Shown here: piece by piece, positions 8,356 to 17,459 of the stretch | Layout: every line of letters begins with the position of its first letter | Numbering within the stretch: position 1 is the stretch's first letter | Source: Clostridiales bacterium | GTDB taxonomy: Bacteria > Bacillota > DSM-16504 > Desulfitibacterales > JAICDB01 | DNA: 64,000 nt | Assembly (NCBI GenBank): GCA_020063565.1 | Contig: JAICDB010000003.1 | Span: 62,001-126,000 of the forward strand | Direction of reading: 5' to 3' | Notes under the pieces: generated by a model | Told to the model about the DNA's origin: nothing | Seen by the model: the letters and a program-made list of their open reading frames with translations, nothing else | Databases searched by the model: none | Translations under genes and position numbers: made by a program

Positions 8356-9413
8356 GAAGGCTGATAGTGTTTTTAATATTGCTTACGGCCCCTGTAATTG
8401 GTTTTGTGGCGGCAATTGCTACAGCTCAGCCGTTATTGTTCCAATTCGACAGTTCTGAACTTTACTTTTTAGATGAAAAGCTTAATAGTGAAGTAGAAAA
8501 GCTGGCAGGTTATGTGGGAAGGGTTCAAAAAAATGTAGGAATTATTAAATATACACTTGAAGAACAGCAAAAACAGTACAGAGAACAGCAAAAATTACTG
8601 CAAGAACTGGTTAAGAAGAGCCAGGAACAAAAAAAATATTCCGATGCAGTTTATGAACAGAAAATCCTTGCCAGGCTTGGTGCTCCTTTTGAAAGCTATG
8701 AATCCAAAAATGTGCAAATCAAGCTTTTTAAGATACATGAAAACGATTATAGGGGTTACATAGCAAAGGTGAAATTGTATAACCCTGATGTAATTGACGT
8801 GGTACTTGCCAAGGGAGAGCTTGGAGAAAGTGAAACCACTCTGGAAGCAGTCAAAAGAGAACTTGCCATATTTGGGGTAAATGCTGGTGGCTTTTACAGA
8901 ACTTCCATTAACGGGGAAGTACAGCTTTTACCAATAGGCAATACAATGATTGACGGAAAATTTGTGACCGGTTTTACGCCATCTCAAGATGATTTGTTCT
9001 TTTCTGGCTTTACAAGGGACGGGAAATTGATAGGTGATAAATATTATGAAAAGGAACAGCTATTAAGTGAAAATCCCTGGGAAGGAGTAACCTTTGTTCC
9101 CATACTCTTAAAAAACGGACAACCACAACCTATTCCCGAGAAATGGCAGCATCAAAAACATCCTCGCACAGTTCTTGGGCAGTATGCCAACGGAGATTTA
9201 ATTTTTATTGTTATCGACGGTAGGCAAGCAGGTTGGAGTAATGGCATTACATTGGAAGAAATGCAAATTAAACTTCTGGAATTGGGGGTAGTGGATGCTT
9301 ATAACCTTGATGGAGGGGGATCAAGCACCTTTGTATATGGCGGGAAAATTTTAAATCGCCCGTCTGATGGGCATCCTCGACCGGTAGCAACTAATATAGT
9401 AATTTATCCCTAA
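8352..9413 (+). CDS. Exported phosphodiester glycosidase-domain protein (NAGPA/DUF2233 family)
   Basis: A 353-residue protein with an N-terminal signal or anchor segment (LIVFLILLTAPVIGFVAAI), a Gln/Lys-rich coiled coil (about 45-95) and a phosphodiester glycosidase domain from about residue 110 to the end. The domain shows the family marks FGVNAGGFY, a TMIDGK strand, RTVLGQ, FIVIDGRQ and YNLDGGGSSTFVYGG, then the closing RPVATNIV. In the family this domain removes GlcNAc from phosphodiester-linked groups or acts on surface polysaccharide; the substrate here is unknown. The start overlaps the preceding coiled-coil gene by four bases. It acts outside the cell membrane, presumably on cell-wall glycans. 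Confidence 0.9.
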   Translation: MRRLIVFLILLTAPVIGFVAAIATAQPLLFQFDSSELYFLDEKLNSEVEKLAGYVGRVQKNVGIIKYTLEEQQKQYREQQKLLQELVKKSQEQKKYSDAVYEQKILARLGAPFESYESKNVQIKLFKIHENDYRGYIAKVKLYNPDVIDVVLAKGELGESETTLEAVKRELAIFGVNAGGFYRTSINGEVQLLPIGNTMIDGKFVTGFTPSQDDLFFSGFTRDGKLIGDKYYEKEQLLSENPWEGVTFVPILLKNGQPQPIPEKWQHQKHPRTVLGQYANGDLIFIVIDGRQAGWSNGITLEEMQIKLLELGVVDAYNLDGGGSSTFVYGGKILNRPSDGHPRPVATNIVIYP

Positions 9414-9511
9414 ATATATCATCTTTTTGTTTTTGAAGGCAGGAATATAGCAAGTTTTTGTCTAACCATAAGAAATATCTTCAAAACCTTTTAAAATGTT
9501 AGGATGATTAG

Positions 9512-10075
9512 ATGAAACGAATCCTTGCTATTTTTTTGCTGTTTCTGTTATTATTTCCCCTTGCCACAGTAGCTGAAGATACTGCTCCGGCTTCACAAAA
9601 AGAAAATGCGACTGAAAATCAACACGAGGATAACAAAGATGACAAAGATAAAAAAGACGAAAATGGAAAAAACGCCATTTTGGAAGACCAGTTGCAAATC
9701 AACTGGCAGCAAATGAATGAGATGCAAATAGCGCTTGTAATGATTAACCGGCAAATTGACTACCTGATGGGGCAGATCAGAGATAATGATGATAGGGTCA
9801 TAGAGGTAGTGAACGATTATGAAAAAAGAATAGATAAAGAGAGAGAAAGAATGCAGGAAAACATTGCACAATTAAACCAGAAACTGGCTGAAAAAGAACA
9901 AGAACTTGAGGAAGCCAGAAATGAAATCGTTAGCTTACATAAAAAAATGGCCATCTTTAATTCCGAGAACAGTGTATATTTGACAACATTACTGGGGTTT
10001 TTGGCAGGTATAATAGTGGGAATTATTGTAAGTTCGTTTCTTTCATTTTTAAACAGAAAAAAGCAAAGTGTTTAA
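9512..10075 (+). CDS. Secreted/anchored coiled-coil protein with C-terminal membrane segment
   Basis: A 187-residue protein with a signal peptide (KRILAIFLLFLLLFPLATVAE), a low-complexity Asp/Lys/Asn-rich stretch (about 28-55), a coiled coil (about 60-150) and a C-terminal membrane span (LLGFLAGIIVGIIVSSFLSFL) followed by a basic RKK. The topology suggests an extracytoplasmic coiled coil tethered at its C-terminus. No family recognised. It lies 98 bp after the glycosidase-domain gene, is similar in architecture to the first protein of the cluster but mirrored, and ends in a terminator, so the three genes read as one unit. Confidence 0.78.
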   Translation: MKRILAIFLLFLLLFPLATVAEDTAPASQKENATENQHEDNKDDKDKKDENGKNAILEDQLQINWQQMNEMQIALVMINRQIDYLMGQIRDNDDRVIEVVNDYEKRIDKERERMQENIAQLNQKLAEKEQELEEARNEIVSLHKKMAIFNSENSVYLTTLLGFLAGIIVGIIVSSFLSFLNRKKQSV

Positions 10076-10084
10076 ATCCATTTG

Positions 10085-10114
10085 GGACCTTTGTAAAAAG
10101 GTCCATTATTTTGT
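10085..10114 (+). terminator. Intrinsic terminator closing the coiled-coil cluster
   Basis: GGACCTTT pairs with AAAGGTCC, followed by ATTATTTTGT. It lies just 10 bases after the stop codon. Confidence 0.75.
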
Positions 10115-10135
10115 CTAAAAAGTAAGGTGATATCA

Positions 10136-11056
10136 TTGGATAAAGAAAAAAAAGGAACCCTCTTTGCGGTCATATCCGCCAGCACCTTTGGAACAGAAGC
10201 AATAATTGTGAAATTGTTATATGCTTGCGGAGTCAATACAATAACCCTTTTGATATTTCGCTATATTTTTGCCGTATTGTTCATTTGGTTCTTTGTTGTA
10301 ATAAAAAAAATAAATGTACTGCAATCCAGGCAACTATTTAAAAAGCTGCTCTTTTTGGGTCTGTTTCTTGTGCCGCTTCCTACAACATTTCTAATGTATT
10401 CATTTAATTATATTGCGGCGCCGGTGGGGATTATCTGTTTATACTTCTACCCTGTTTTTGTAACAATTTGGAGTGCCCTAATATTTAAAGAAAAAATTAC
10501 AGCTAAAAAGGCTATTTCCCTTCTGCTGGCGCTGTGTGGGCTTGTTTTAGTTATCGGAATTCCCGCAGGTACATTAAATGCATTGGGAATATTTTTTGCC
10601 TTATTGGCAGCCTTAACTAACTCTGTTGTGGTTATCATAAACAGTAGAATAGTTAGAAATATAGACCCGATATTGGCTAATGCTTATTATATGACAGCAA
10701 GTGTTATCACCTTTACACTGGCGGGCCTTTTTATGGGGCAACTAGATGTTGGTCTGGGGGCTGTAGAGGTGCTTTATCTCTTAGTTTTAGCTCTCCTGAG
10801 TACAGTAATTCCTCATTTCACATTTTTGCTGGCATTAAAATATACTGATGCTTCCAGGGTAAGTATAACAAGTATGCTGGAGCCTGTAGTGACTGCAATA
10901 CTTGCGGCATTTATATTACAAGAAATACTAACAGGTCTTCAGGTAGTGGGAGGTATGCTAGTTTTAGCGGGAATTTGGTTATTACAAAAAAAGAAAATTA
11001 CGCATAAGGACGATTGTTATAAAGCGGACAACTCTATTAAACCCGCCAGTGAATAA
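10136..11056 (+). CDS. EamA/DMT-family membrane transporter
   Basis: A 306-residue protein with ten hydrophobic segments in two homologous halves, each ending in the pattern of EamA repeats (for example FKEKITAKKAISLLLALCGLVLV in the first half and LQEILTGLQVVGGMLVLAGIWLL in the second). The family exports or imports small metabolites; the substrate is not predictable. The start is read as TTG 10136 (MDKEKKGTLFAVISA) because AAGGTGA ends five bases before it; the track start GTG 10127 overlaps that RBS. It stands alone between a terminator and the ADP-ribosylglycohydrolase gene. Confidence 0.88.
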   Translation: MDKEKKGTLFAVISASTFGTEAIIVKLLYACGVNTITLLIFRYIFAVLFIWFFVVIKKINVLQSRQLFKKLLFLGLFLVPLPTTFLMYSFNYIAAPVGIICLYFYPVFVTIWSALIFKEKITAKKAISLLLALCGLVLVIGIPAGTLNALGIFFALLAALTNSVVVIINSRIVRNIDPILANAYYMTASVITFTLAGLFMGQLDVGLGAVEVLYLLVLALLSTVIPHFTFLLALKYTDASRVSITSMLEPVVTAILAAFILQEILTGLQVVGGMLVLAGIWLLQKKKITHKDDCYKADNSIKPASE

Positions 11057-11136
11057 TGCAGGGTAAAAAATAAAATTTAATCGCCTTTTTTGAATGGGTT
11101 GGTATTTCTGTTAAAATTGGATATAAAGGGGCGGTA

Positions 11137-12093
11137 ATGATGGGACTTAAGGAGCGATTTCGCGGTGCACTTTTAGGAACATTTATTGGGGATGCTCTTG
11201 GAATGCCTGTTGAAGGAATGGATTATAAAAGTATAGAAGAAAAATTCGGGCAAGTGCGTGAAATGTTGAATGGCAGGCTACAGAAGGGATCTTATACTGA
11301 TGATACGCAAATGATGATAGGTGTTGCGGAGTCTTTGCATAAAAATAGTGGTTTTTGCGGCGAGGATATGTCAAACTGTTTTGCCGAAAATTTTTCTGCT
11401 GAAAGAGGATATGGTAGAAGCACAGCTACAATTATTGAAGAAATTAAAAAAGGTGCCAAGTGGAATGAGGTAGGGGAAATTGTTTTTAAAGGAGGCTCTT
11501 TGGGTAATGGAGCCGCCATGAGGTCTGCTCCCATTGGCCTTTATTATTATGATAATTTAGATGAGTTAATTACGGTTGGGAAAGAGGCGGCACAGATAAC
11601 CCACGCCCATCGGCTGGGATATGAAGGTGCAATCTTAATATCCCTGGGGGTTGCATTTGCCTTAAGATACAGGTCACTAGATGAATTTTCCGCTAAAGAA
11701 AGATTTATTAGATCCATACAGAAAGCATATCCTTTCAGTAAGGAATATCTAAATGCCTTTGACAAAATTCTTCAGCTGCTCAGAAGACGAAAGCTTTCCA
11801 GGAACGAAGTAATATCTAACCTGGGGGTTTCTGTGAAAGCTCACGAATCAGTTCCCGTATCATTATATGCTTTCTTAAGGAATACAAATAGTTTTGAAGA
11901 GGCAGTTGTGTACGCTGTAAACCTGGGTGGAGATACGGATACTATAGGTGCCATGACGGGAAGTTTAGCAGGTGCATACCATGGTTGTCGCATGATACCG
12001 GAAAGATGGCTCAATGATCTTGAAGATGGCGAAAAGGGCAAGAACTATGTAATTCAACTAGCCGATCTGTTATACGAAAAAATAGAAATTTGA
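11137..12093 (+). CDS. ADP-ribosylglycohydrolase family protein
   Basis: A 318-residue enzyme of the ARH/DraG fold. Metal-binding motifs are present: GDALGMPVEG near the N-terminus, YTDDTQMM (TDDT at 54-57) and GGDTDTIGAMTGSLAGAYHG close to residue 270. Members remove ADP-ribose from arginine or other acceptors, or act on related small molecules; the target here is unknown because no ADP-ribosyltransferase such as DraT lies nearby. The start is one of two adjacent ATG codons at 11137/11140. The stop codon overlaps the RBS region of cinA, so both may be co-transcribed. Confidence 0.9.
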   Translation: MMGLKERFRGALLGTFIGDALGMPVEGMDYKSIEEKFGQVREMLNGRLQKGSYTDDTQMMIGVAESLHKNSGFCGEDMSNCFAENFSAERGYGRSTATIIEEIKKGAKWNEVGEIVFKGGSLGNGAAMRSAPIGLYYYDNLDELITVGKEAAQITHAHRLGYEGAILISLGVAFALRYRSLDEFSAKERFIRSIQKAYPFSKEYLNAFDKILQLLRRRKLSRNEVISNLGVSVKAHESVPVSLYAFLRNTNSFEEAVVYAVNLGGDTDTIGAMTGSLAGAYHGCRMIPERWLNDLEDGEKGKNYVIQLADLLYEKIEI

Positions 12094-12105
12094 GGAGTGA
12101 TAAGA

Positions 12106-13329
12106 ATGAAGGCGGAAATTATTTCAGTGGGGACAGAGTTGCTTCTAGGTCAAATTAGCAATACAAATGCCCAGTATTTAGGTGAAAAACTTGGTGAGCT
12201 GGGAAGCGATCTTTACTTTATTACATGTGTTGGTGATAATTTCAATCGCCTAAAGGAAACTTTAAAAATTGCCCACGAAAGGTCAGATATAATTATCATA
12301 ACCGGAGGCCTTGGGCCAACAATGGATGATATTACTAAAGAAGCTGTTTGCGAGTTTTTAGGGCTTTCCCTGGAGTTACATTCCGAGGTTTTAAGGGAAA
12401 TAAAATGTTTTTTTCATAGCATGGGTCGTGAGATGAAACATAACAATCGCAAGCAGGCATTATTTCCACCAGAAGCAAAAATTTTACCCAATGAGCTTGG
12501 AACTGCTCCAGGCTGCATTATTGAAAAGAAAGATAAAATATATATTCTGTTACCAGGCCCTCCGCGTGAGATGAAGTGTATGTTTGAGAAATATGTTTAT
12601 CCGTATCTCTCAGATAAAAATAATGAAATAATAGTTTCCAAGATACTTAAACTGTTTGGTGTAGGTGAAAGCACAGCAGAGGATCTGGTTAAAGATATTT
12701 TGAAACAACAAACCAATCCTACTATTGCTCCTTTGGCCAAGGAATCGGAAGTAACCTTTCGAATTACTGCAAAATCTGCCACTCGAGAGAAAGCTTTACA
12801 ACTCATTGAGCAGGTTGAAGAGAAGCTCAGAAGCCGCCTGGGAAGATATATTTATGGAACTAATAATGATACTTTGGAAAGTGTATTGGCTCAAACCCTG
12901 CAAGAAAAAGGAATTACAGTAGCTACTGCAGAATCATGTACAGGAGGGCTCATTGCTTCTAAGTTAACAGAAATACCCGGTATTTCCTCCGTTTTTCATA
13001 AGGGATTTGTAACTTATTCAGATGAAGCTAAGATACAGATGCTGGGTGTTTCAAAAAAAATACTTGAAAAATATACTGCTGTTAGTCCTCAGGCGGCAGA
13101 GGCCATGGCTTTGGGCGCTTTAAAAGCTGCTGGTGCAGATCTTGCAGTCTCATCTACGGGATATGCCGGTCCATCAGGGGAGCAAGTTGGCGTAATATAT
13201 GTTGGGGTTACAGATGGTGTGACAACCAGGGTTAAGAAGCTAAAGCTTGCAGGTGATAGAAAAAGGATAAAAACTATGGCTGCCAAACATGCATTAAATG
13301 AATTGCGCTTATTTCTTGAGGAGAACTAA
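12106..13329 (+). CDS. cinA: CinA: competence/damage-inducible protein with NMN deamidase domain
   Basis: A 407-residue protein with two modules. The N-terminal MoaB/COG1058 domain starts KAEIISVGTELLLGQ and contains TGGLGPTMDDITKEA and PGPPREM. The C-terminal CinA/PncC domain (about 250-407) begins AQTLQEKGITVATAESCTGGLI and carries STGYAGPSG. In the family the C domain deamidates nicotinamide mononucleotide, and the N domain can act as an ADP-ribose pyrophosphatase. ATG 12106 is chosen since GAGGAGTGAT sits directly before it; the track start at 12097 lies within that RBS. In many Firmicutes cinA precedes recA, but not here. Confidence 0.95.
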   Translation: MKAEIISVGTELLLGQISNTNAQYLGEKLGELGSDLYFITCVGDNFNRLKETLKIAHERSDIIIITGGLGPTMDDITKEAVCEFLGLSLELHSEVLREIKCFFHSMGREMKHNNRKQALFPPEAKILPNELGTAPGCIIEKKDKIYILLPGPPREMKCMFEKYVYPYLSDKNNEIIVSKILKLFGVGESTAEDLVKDILKQQTNPTIAPLAKESEVTFRITAKSATREKALQLIEQVEEKLRSRLGRYIYGTNNDTLESVLAQTLQEKGITVATAESCTGGLIASKLTEIPGISSVFHKGFVTYSDEAKIQMLGVSKKILEKYTAVSPQAAEAMALGALKAAGADLAVSSTGYAGPSGEQVGVIYVGVTDGVTTRVKKLKLAGDRKRIKTMAAKHALNELRLFLEEN

Positions 13330-13401
13330 AACTAAAATGCAAAGGTGGTATATAAATAAAATGGAGCTTATTAGTACTTTAAAAATTGGAGGTTATGCTC
13401 T

Positions 13402-14055
13402 ATGAATAAGGCTAAAATATTTGCATGCCGGACGATGGAAGATGAAGTACAGGCTATATTACCCGAAAATTTAGATTTTGAATTTTTGGAGTACGCGCTG
13501 CACAGGACACCGGATAAGTTAAGGAGCGAGCTGCAAGAAAGGGTTGATGGGGCAGATCAATATGATACGCTGCTTTTTGGGTACGGCTTGTGTTCCAACG
13601 GGGTAGCAGGGTTGCGCTCCCAAAAGCATACGCTGGTAGTTCCTAAGGTTCATGATTGTATCAGTCTGCTTTTAGGCTCAAAACGGCTATATGATAAGGA
13701 ATTTCATGACTTCCCGGCTACCTATTATCTTAGCAGGGGCTGGATTAAACAAAAAGCGGAGCCCCTGGCTAGTTTTAAGGAGTATTGTGAACGGTTTGGT
13801 GAGGAAACAGCACGCTGGCTTATAGAACAGGAATATGGTAATTACCAGAGGGTTGTCTTTGTGCATACCCTTTATGATTCAGAAGAGCAGGAGTATCTAA
13901 AATACAGCCGTGAAGTAGCCCAGTTTTTAGATGTTGAGTTTGAGGTAAGGGAAGGTTCCCTGCGTCTTTTTGAAAAGCTTGTACAGGGGGACTGGGACAA
14001 TGAATTTGTAGTTAACCCACCCGGCCAGATTATAATCCAACATGCTTTCTTGTAA
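13402..14055 (+). CDS. DUF1638 domain-containing protein
   Basis: A 217-residue soluble protein with the DUF1638 pattern: an N-terminal KIFACRTMEDEV, the conserved LLFGYGLCSNGVAGL, LVVPKVHDCISLLLGS and YYLSRGW, and a C-terminal half with VVFVHTLYD. The conserved Cys and His residues (C9, C64, H84-D85-C86) suggest metal or cofactor binding. The family is found in anaerobes, often near corrinoid or methyltransferase genes (known context), but no such gene is adjacent here. GGAGG lies nine bases before ATG. No function is assigned. Confidence 0.88.
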   Translation: MNKAKIFACRTMEDEVQAILPENLDFEFLEYALHRTPDKLRSELQERVDGADQYDTLLFGYGLCSNGVAGLRSQKHTLVVPKVHDCISLLLGSKRLYDKEFHDFPATYYLSRGWIKQKAEPLASFKEYCERFGEETARWLIEQEYGNYQRVVFVHTLYDSEEQEYLKYSREVAQFLDVEFEVREGSLRLFEKLVQGDWDNEFVVNPPGQIIIQHAFL

Positions 14056-14097
14056 AACCCAGCTAAATATTAAGTATAATGAGCAAAATTATTAATA

Positions 14098-14126
14098 AAA
14101 TGTAAATAAATTCATTTATTACATTT
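14098..14126. promoter_or_regulatory. AT-rich hairpin next to the RBS of the M48 protease gene
   Basis: AAATGTAAATAAA and TTTATTACATTT form a stem with one bulge around TTCA. It ends immediately before the AAGGAG at 14127, so it could shield or stabilise the start of the mRNA. It could also be a weak hairpin of no function. Confidence 0.35.
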
Positions 14127-14142
14127 AAGGAGTCAATTACGG

Positions 14143-15378
14143 ATGGGTGAATTACGGCTAAATTTGTCATGGCTTGTTCTTATTCTGGCGACAGGTATTT
14201 TAAGTATTATCTACCTGTATTTCACGCTTTTTCCCGGCGAAATAACGGTCGATGCGCTACAATATTTTTCTAAAGAAAAAATTATGCAGGGAATGCAATA
14301 TACTAGGTCCGTACGACTACTTTTTATTTCAGCATTTATTGTAAAAGTTGTATTTTTGACATGGGTGCTATTAAGCGGTCGTGCCGTTAACCTTACTCAT
14401 TATGCAATGAAGCTTGCCGGAAACCGTTATTACCTTGGGATAATTATTTTTTTCATAATATTCTGGTTGATTCTCCAGCTCATAACCTTCCCCTTTAAAT
14501 TTTATGGAAATTTTATTCTACAACACCAGTGGGGATTTTCTACTCAATCTTTAGCTTCCTGGTGGCTGGATTACTTTAAAAGTGCAGGATTGGGGTTTAT
14601 TCTTACTTTTTTTGGGGTTTTAGTTTTATTTTTCCTGATGAATGGTTGGCCGAGAATATGGTGGCTGCTGGTAAGTATACTTTTATCACTTTGGCTGGTA
14701 ATGCAGACATTTTTATGGCCCGTAATAATTGCTCCGCTTTTCGACAAATTTGAACCTGTAACTGACCCGGAAATTATTGAGATGGTTGATAAGCTTTCTA
14801 AAAAAGCAGATCTCCCCATAGAAGAAGTGCTGGTGATGGATGCATCAAGGCGAACTAGGGCAGCAAATGCCTATTTTGCAGGCCTCGGGAGGTCAAAAAG
14901 GATAGTACTTTACGACAACATGTTAAAAGAATATGATCTTGAAGAGATAGAGGCTGTACTAGCCCATGAAATGGCTCACTGGAAAAAAGGACATATTATT
15001 AAAGGTATTCTGATGGGAATAGTTGGATTGTTTGCGGCCTGGGGACTGTTCTATTTAATGCTGCACTTATCCTTCTCGCGGTATCTGTTTAGTATGAAGT
15101 ATCCGCCGGTGGTATGGGCGCTTGTAATTTACTTTTTTCTATTAATTTCATTCATCACCATGCCGGTACAAAATTCAATTTCTAGAGCCATGGAAAAAGA
15201 GGCTGATACAGTGGCTGTGGAATTGACGGAAAATAAAGAAGCGGCAATAAAATTACAAAAACACCTTGCAGTAAACAATCTGTCTGATGTTTCACCGCCA
15301 CCATTTATTGAGTGGTTTGCATATTCTCATCCTTCAACTTTAAACAGGATAAATTTAATTGAGAAAATGGATAATTGA
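14143..15378 (+). CDS. M48 family (Ste24/CAAX protease-like) membrane metalloprotease
   Basis: A 411-residue integral membrane protease. Several hydrophobic segments precede and surround the zinc site: HEMAHWKKGH gives H275, E276 and H279, and a third ligand is probably the Glu in AMEKEADTVAVE. The layout and the conserved NAYFAGLGRSKRIVLYD upstream of the zinc motif match the Ste24p-like branch of M48 rather than short HtpX. The bacterial substrates are not known; a role in membrane protein quality control is likely. AAGGAG is about ten bases before ATG. It converges with the fdhE operon across a shared terminator. Confidence 0.9.
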   Translation: MGELRLNLSWLVLILATGILSIIYLYFTLFPGEITVDALQYFSKEKIMQGMQYTRSVRLLFISAFIVKVVFLTWVLLSGRAVNLTHYAMKLAGNRYYLGIIIFFIIFWLILQLITFPFKFYGNFILQHQWGFSTQSLASWWLDYFKSAGLGFILTFFGVLVLFFLMNGWPRIWWLLVSILLSLWLVMQTFLWPVIIAPLFDKFEPVTDPEIIEMVDKLSKKADLPIEEVLVMDASRRTRAANAYFAGLGRSKRIVLYDNMLKEYDLEEIEAVLAHEMAHWKKGHIIKGILMGIVGLFAAWGLFYLMLHLSFSRYLFSMKYPPVVWALVIYFFLLISFITMPVQNSISRAMEKEADTVAVELTENKEAAIKLQKHLAVNNLSDVSPPPFIEWFAYSHPSTLNRINLIEKMDN

Positions 15379-15385
15379 GCACTGG

Positions 15386-15436
15386 AATATCTAAGCCTGT
15401 ATCCCAAAAACTAAAGGGGATACAGGCTTAGATATT
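15386..15436. terminator. Bidirectional terminator between the M48 protease and fdhE
   Basis: A perfect 20-bp stem, AATATCTAAGCCTGTATCCC (15386-15405) with its complement at 15417-15436, and an 11-base loop. The end of fdhE, including its stop codon, lies in the right arm. A-rich and T-rich flanks allow use from both sides. Confidence 0.8.
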
Positions 15437-16259
15437 ATACATAGTATCTGTTACTTCCCCGCTGATATCCTTCACTGATTGCAAGCCTATCAAACTCCAT
15501 GGTAGCCAGGTCTTCGCAGAATAAATCTGTTTCGCTGCATTCTCTTTCATCTACGGTTTTCAGGTAACTTTTGCATTCATCACACAGATAGAGCCTATAT
15601 TGTTTATAATCTTCCGATCTTATGAAAGATATCTTAGCTGAATCTTTGCTTTCGCAAAATGGACAGCCAATTCTTGAATAACGCCATTCCGTTTCGCAGC
15701 AGCTACAATATAATTTTCTAACTCCCTTATCTTTAGTCAATCGTGCCATAACCGGACTGCTGCCGCAAATCGGGCAGTAGCCTTTAGTCCATTTGTTTAG
15801 ATCTAGCTTCGCGAGAACTTCCGAAGCAAAAATTTGCAGAAAAGGTCTACTTGAGTTTAGTGTTAAAAATTCCAGCAAGTCCTTTGAGATTTCTAATTTT
15901 TTGGCCCATTTTTTTATATCATTTCGTGAATTTTTTATTGCTGCATTTGCCAGTGATTGGATTTCTTTTTCATTTGATTTTTCAATTTTTGAAATGATAT
16001 CTTTGGAAGGGACATTTGGACCAGGTTGCCATTTTTGGCATGCCCGGGCCACATCTAACAAAATTTCATGAAATAATTCTGCTTCAACTATTGGTTGTAG
16101 CTCCGCTAAAATGGGGGTGCCTTCTAACCATTTATTTTTAACTTCACTGGAAATATCAACACTTGGACTGACAAAATTCAGTTTATCCTTAATTTCCAGG
16201 AGCTCAAGGTGAAAATTTGCCAGATTACTTACATTACTATCTTTTACGGGTACCTGCAT
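15435..16259 (-). CDS. fdhE: Formate dehydrogenase accessory protein FdhE
   Basis: A 274-residue cytoplasmic maturation factor for Tat-exported formate dehydrogenases. In E. coli FdhE binds the catalytic subunit and iron through CXXC motifs. Here the C-terminal half has four such pairs: CPICGSSP, CSCCETEW, CPFCESKD and CDECKSYL. The N-terminal half is helical and diverged. It is the last gene of the fdn operon, 19 bp after the membrane subunit, with GGGGG ahead of ATG. Its presence supports the view that FdnG is folded and loaded before export. Confidence 0.92.
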   Translation of the reverse strand: MQVPVKDSNVSNLANFHLELLEIKDKLNFVSPSVDISSEVKNKWLEGTPILAELQPIVEAELFHEILLDVARACQKWQPGPNVPSKDIISKIEKSNEKEIQSLANAAIKNSRNDIKKWAKKLEISKDLLEFLTLNSSRPFLQIFASEVLAKLDLNKWTKGYCPICGSSPVMARLTKDKGVRKLYCSCCETEWRYSRIGCPFCESKDSAKISFIRSEDYKQYRLYLCDECKSYLKTVDERECSETDLFCEDLATMEFDRLAISEGYQRGSNRYYV

Positions 16260-16278
16260 TTATAAAGCCCCCTAGCAT

Positions 16279-17409
16279 TTAAGCAGTTTGGTATTTTTTA
16301 TCATATTCCAAAATATTGAAGTTTTCAACAATAAAGAGGTAAAGCAAAATTCCGCCCGCAATTAGCCCCGCACTTACAGCCCACTCAGTCCAGGCAGGGA
16401 AATATCCGGAACCCAGAGCTTTATACATACCGGTAAATACTACATTCATTCTGTTAAGCACAACACCGGCTGTAGTAAATACTCCAAAGGTTATCAATCC
16501 CTTTTTGGTTGCGCTTAAAGGACTGAAACAAATGATAATTGGTATTATTACACCAATAATCATTTCAAGTAAAAACATGTTGGATTCTAGGCTGCCTTCA
16601 AAAATATAGCCGAAGACGCCTAAGCGTATCAGGTCGATTATTTTAATGGCAAGATATGCTATCATTACGTAGCCTGAAATTCGAATGAAACTGCGTAAGA
16701 TTTGCTTATCTATATGATGGTTGAATGCTCTTCCTGATAAGGAAGATTCAATTGTAATCATGGCCGGGCCAACGAAGAAGGAAGACATCAGGAAAAGCCA
16801 GGGAAGTAACGGTGTCCACCAGAGCGGGTGGAGCCTTCCGACCTGTAATAAATACAGCCCGCCAAGTGATGCTTGATGCCCGAAAGGTAATAGTGTGCCT
16901 AAAATCAGTAGCACAGGCATTATTTTTACAATGGGCTTGTGCAAAAATGTCAGTACCCTTTCGGTGAGGATTTCACTAAATTCCATGATCTGCACAAGGG
17001 TATATAATGAGATGCACATAAAAACTTCAAACAAAGTTGAATGGTATCCCCAACTTACAAAGGGAACCCAGAAGTTATACCAGCGACCAATTTCTAAGAA
17101 GAGTGCTGCTACAACCAGTAGATAGCCGATTAAAGAGGTAAGTGCAGCACTGCGACTAAGGGGTTTAAACTTTTCAACGTGTAAAATGTGAATTATTAAG
17201 CTTGCACTGTAACCGCCTCCGGCAAGTGCAACCCCGGTTAGCACATCTAAACCGATCCATAACCCCCAGGGCCAGTTATCATTTAAATTTGAAACAGTTG
17301 ACAAACCAGTGGCTAAACGATAGACTGCTATAACTGCTGCAAGTGCAGCAAGTAGCATTAATATTATTCTTAACGGGGTTATTTTAAAACTCCACTTTTG
17401 AGCTGCCAT
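16279..17409 (-). CDS. NrfD/HybB-type membrane subunit of formate dehydrogenase (quinone reductase)
   Basis: A 376-residue polytopic protein with about ten membrane segments. The first conserved block, WPWGLWIGLDVLTGVALAGG, followed by the RSAALTSLIGYLL region, is typical of the NrfD/PsrC/HybB family, which binds quinone and no heme. It would take electrons from the Fe-S subunit to the menaquinone pool. This replaces the diheme cytochrome b FdnI of E. coli. The start is ATG 17409 (MAAQKWSFKITPLRI), with AGGAGGG seven bases upstream; the track start at 17454 adds fifteen residues without an RBS. It lies between the Fe-S subunit gene and fdhE. Confidence 0.9.
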   Translation of the reverse strand: MAAQKWSFKITPLRIILMLLAALAAVIAVYRLATGLSTVSNLNDNWPWGLWIGLDVLTGVALAGGGYSASLIIHILHVEKFKPLSRSAALTSLIGYLLVVAALFLEIGRWYNFWVPFVSWGYHSTLFEVFMCISLYTLVQIMEFSEILTERVLTFLHKPIVKIMPVLLILGTLLPFGHQASLGGLYLLQVGRLHPLWWTPLLPWLFLMSSFFVGPAMITIESSLSGRAFNHHIDKQILRSFIRISGYVMIAYLAIKIIDLIRLGVFGYIFEGSLESNMFLLEMIIGVIIPIIICFSPLSATKKGLITFGVFTTAGVVLNRMNVVFTGMYKALGSGYFPAWTEWAVSAGLIAGGILLYLFIVENFNILEYDKKYQTA

Positions 17410-17459
17410 GACCAACCCTCCTAATTTTATTAAAGTTTTAACCTTTTCGAACACTCATT

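Noticed and set aside
13361-13405. 14-codon ORF ending as ATGA on the DUF1638 start
   Set aside because: The upstream AAAGGTGG is about 15 bases away, too far, and the sequence merely includes the RBS of the next gene. Likely chance.
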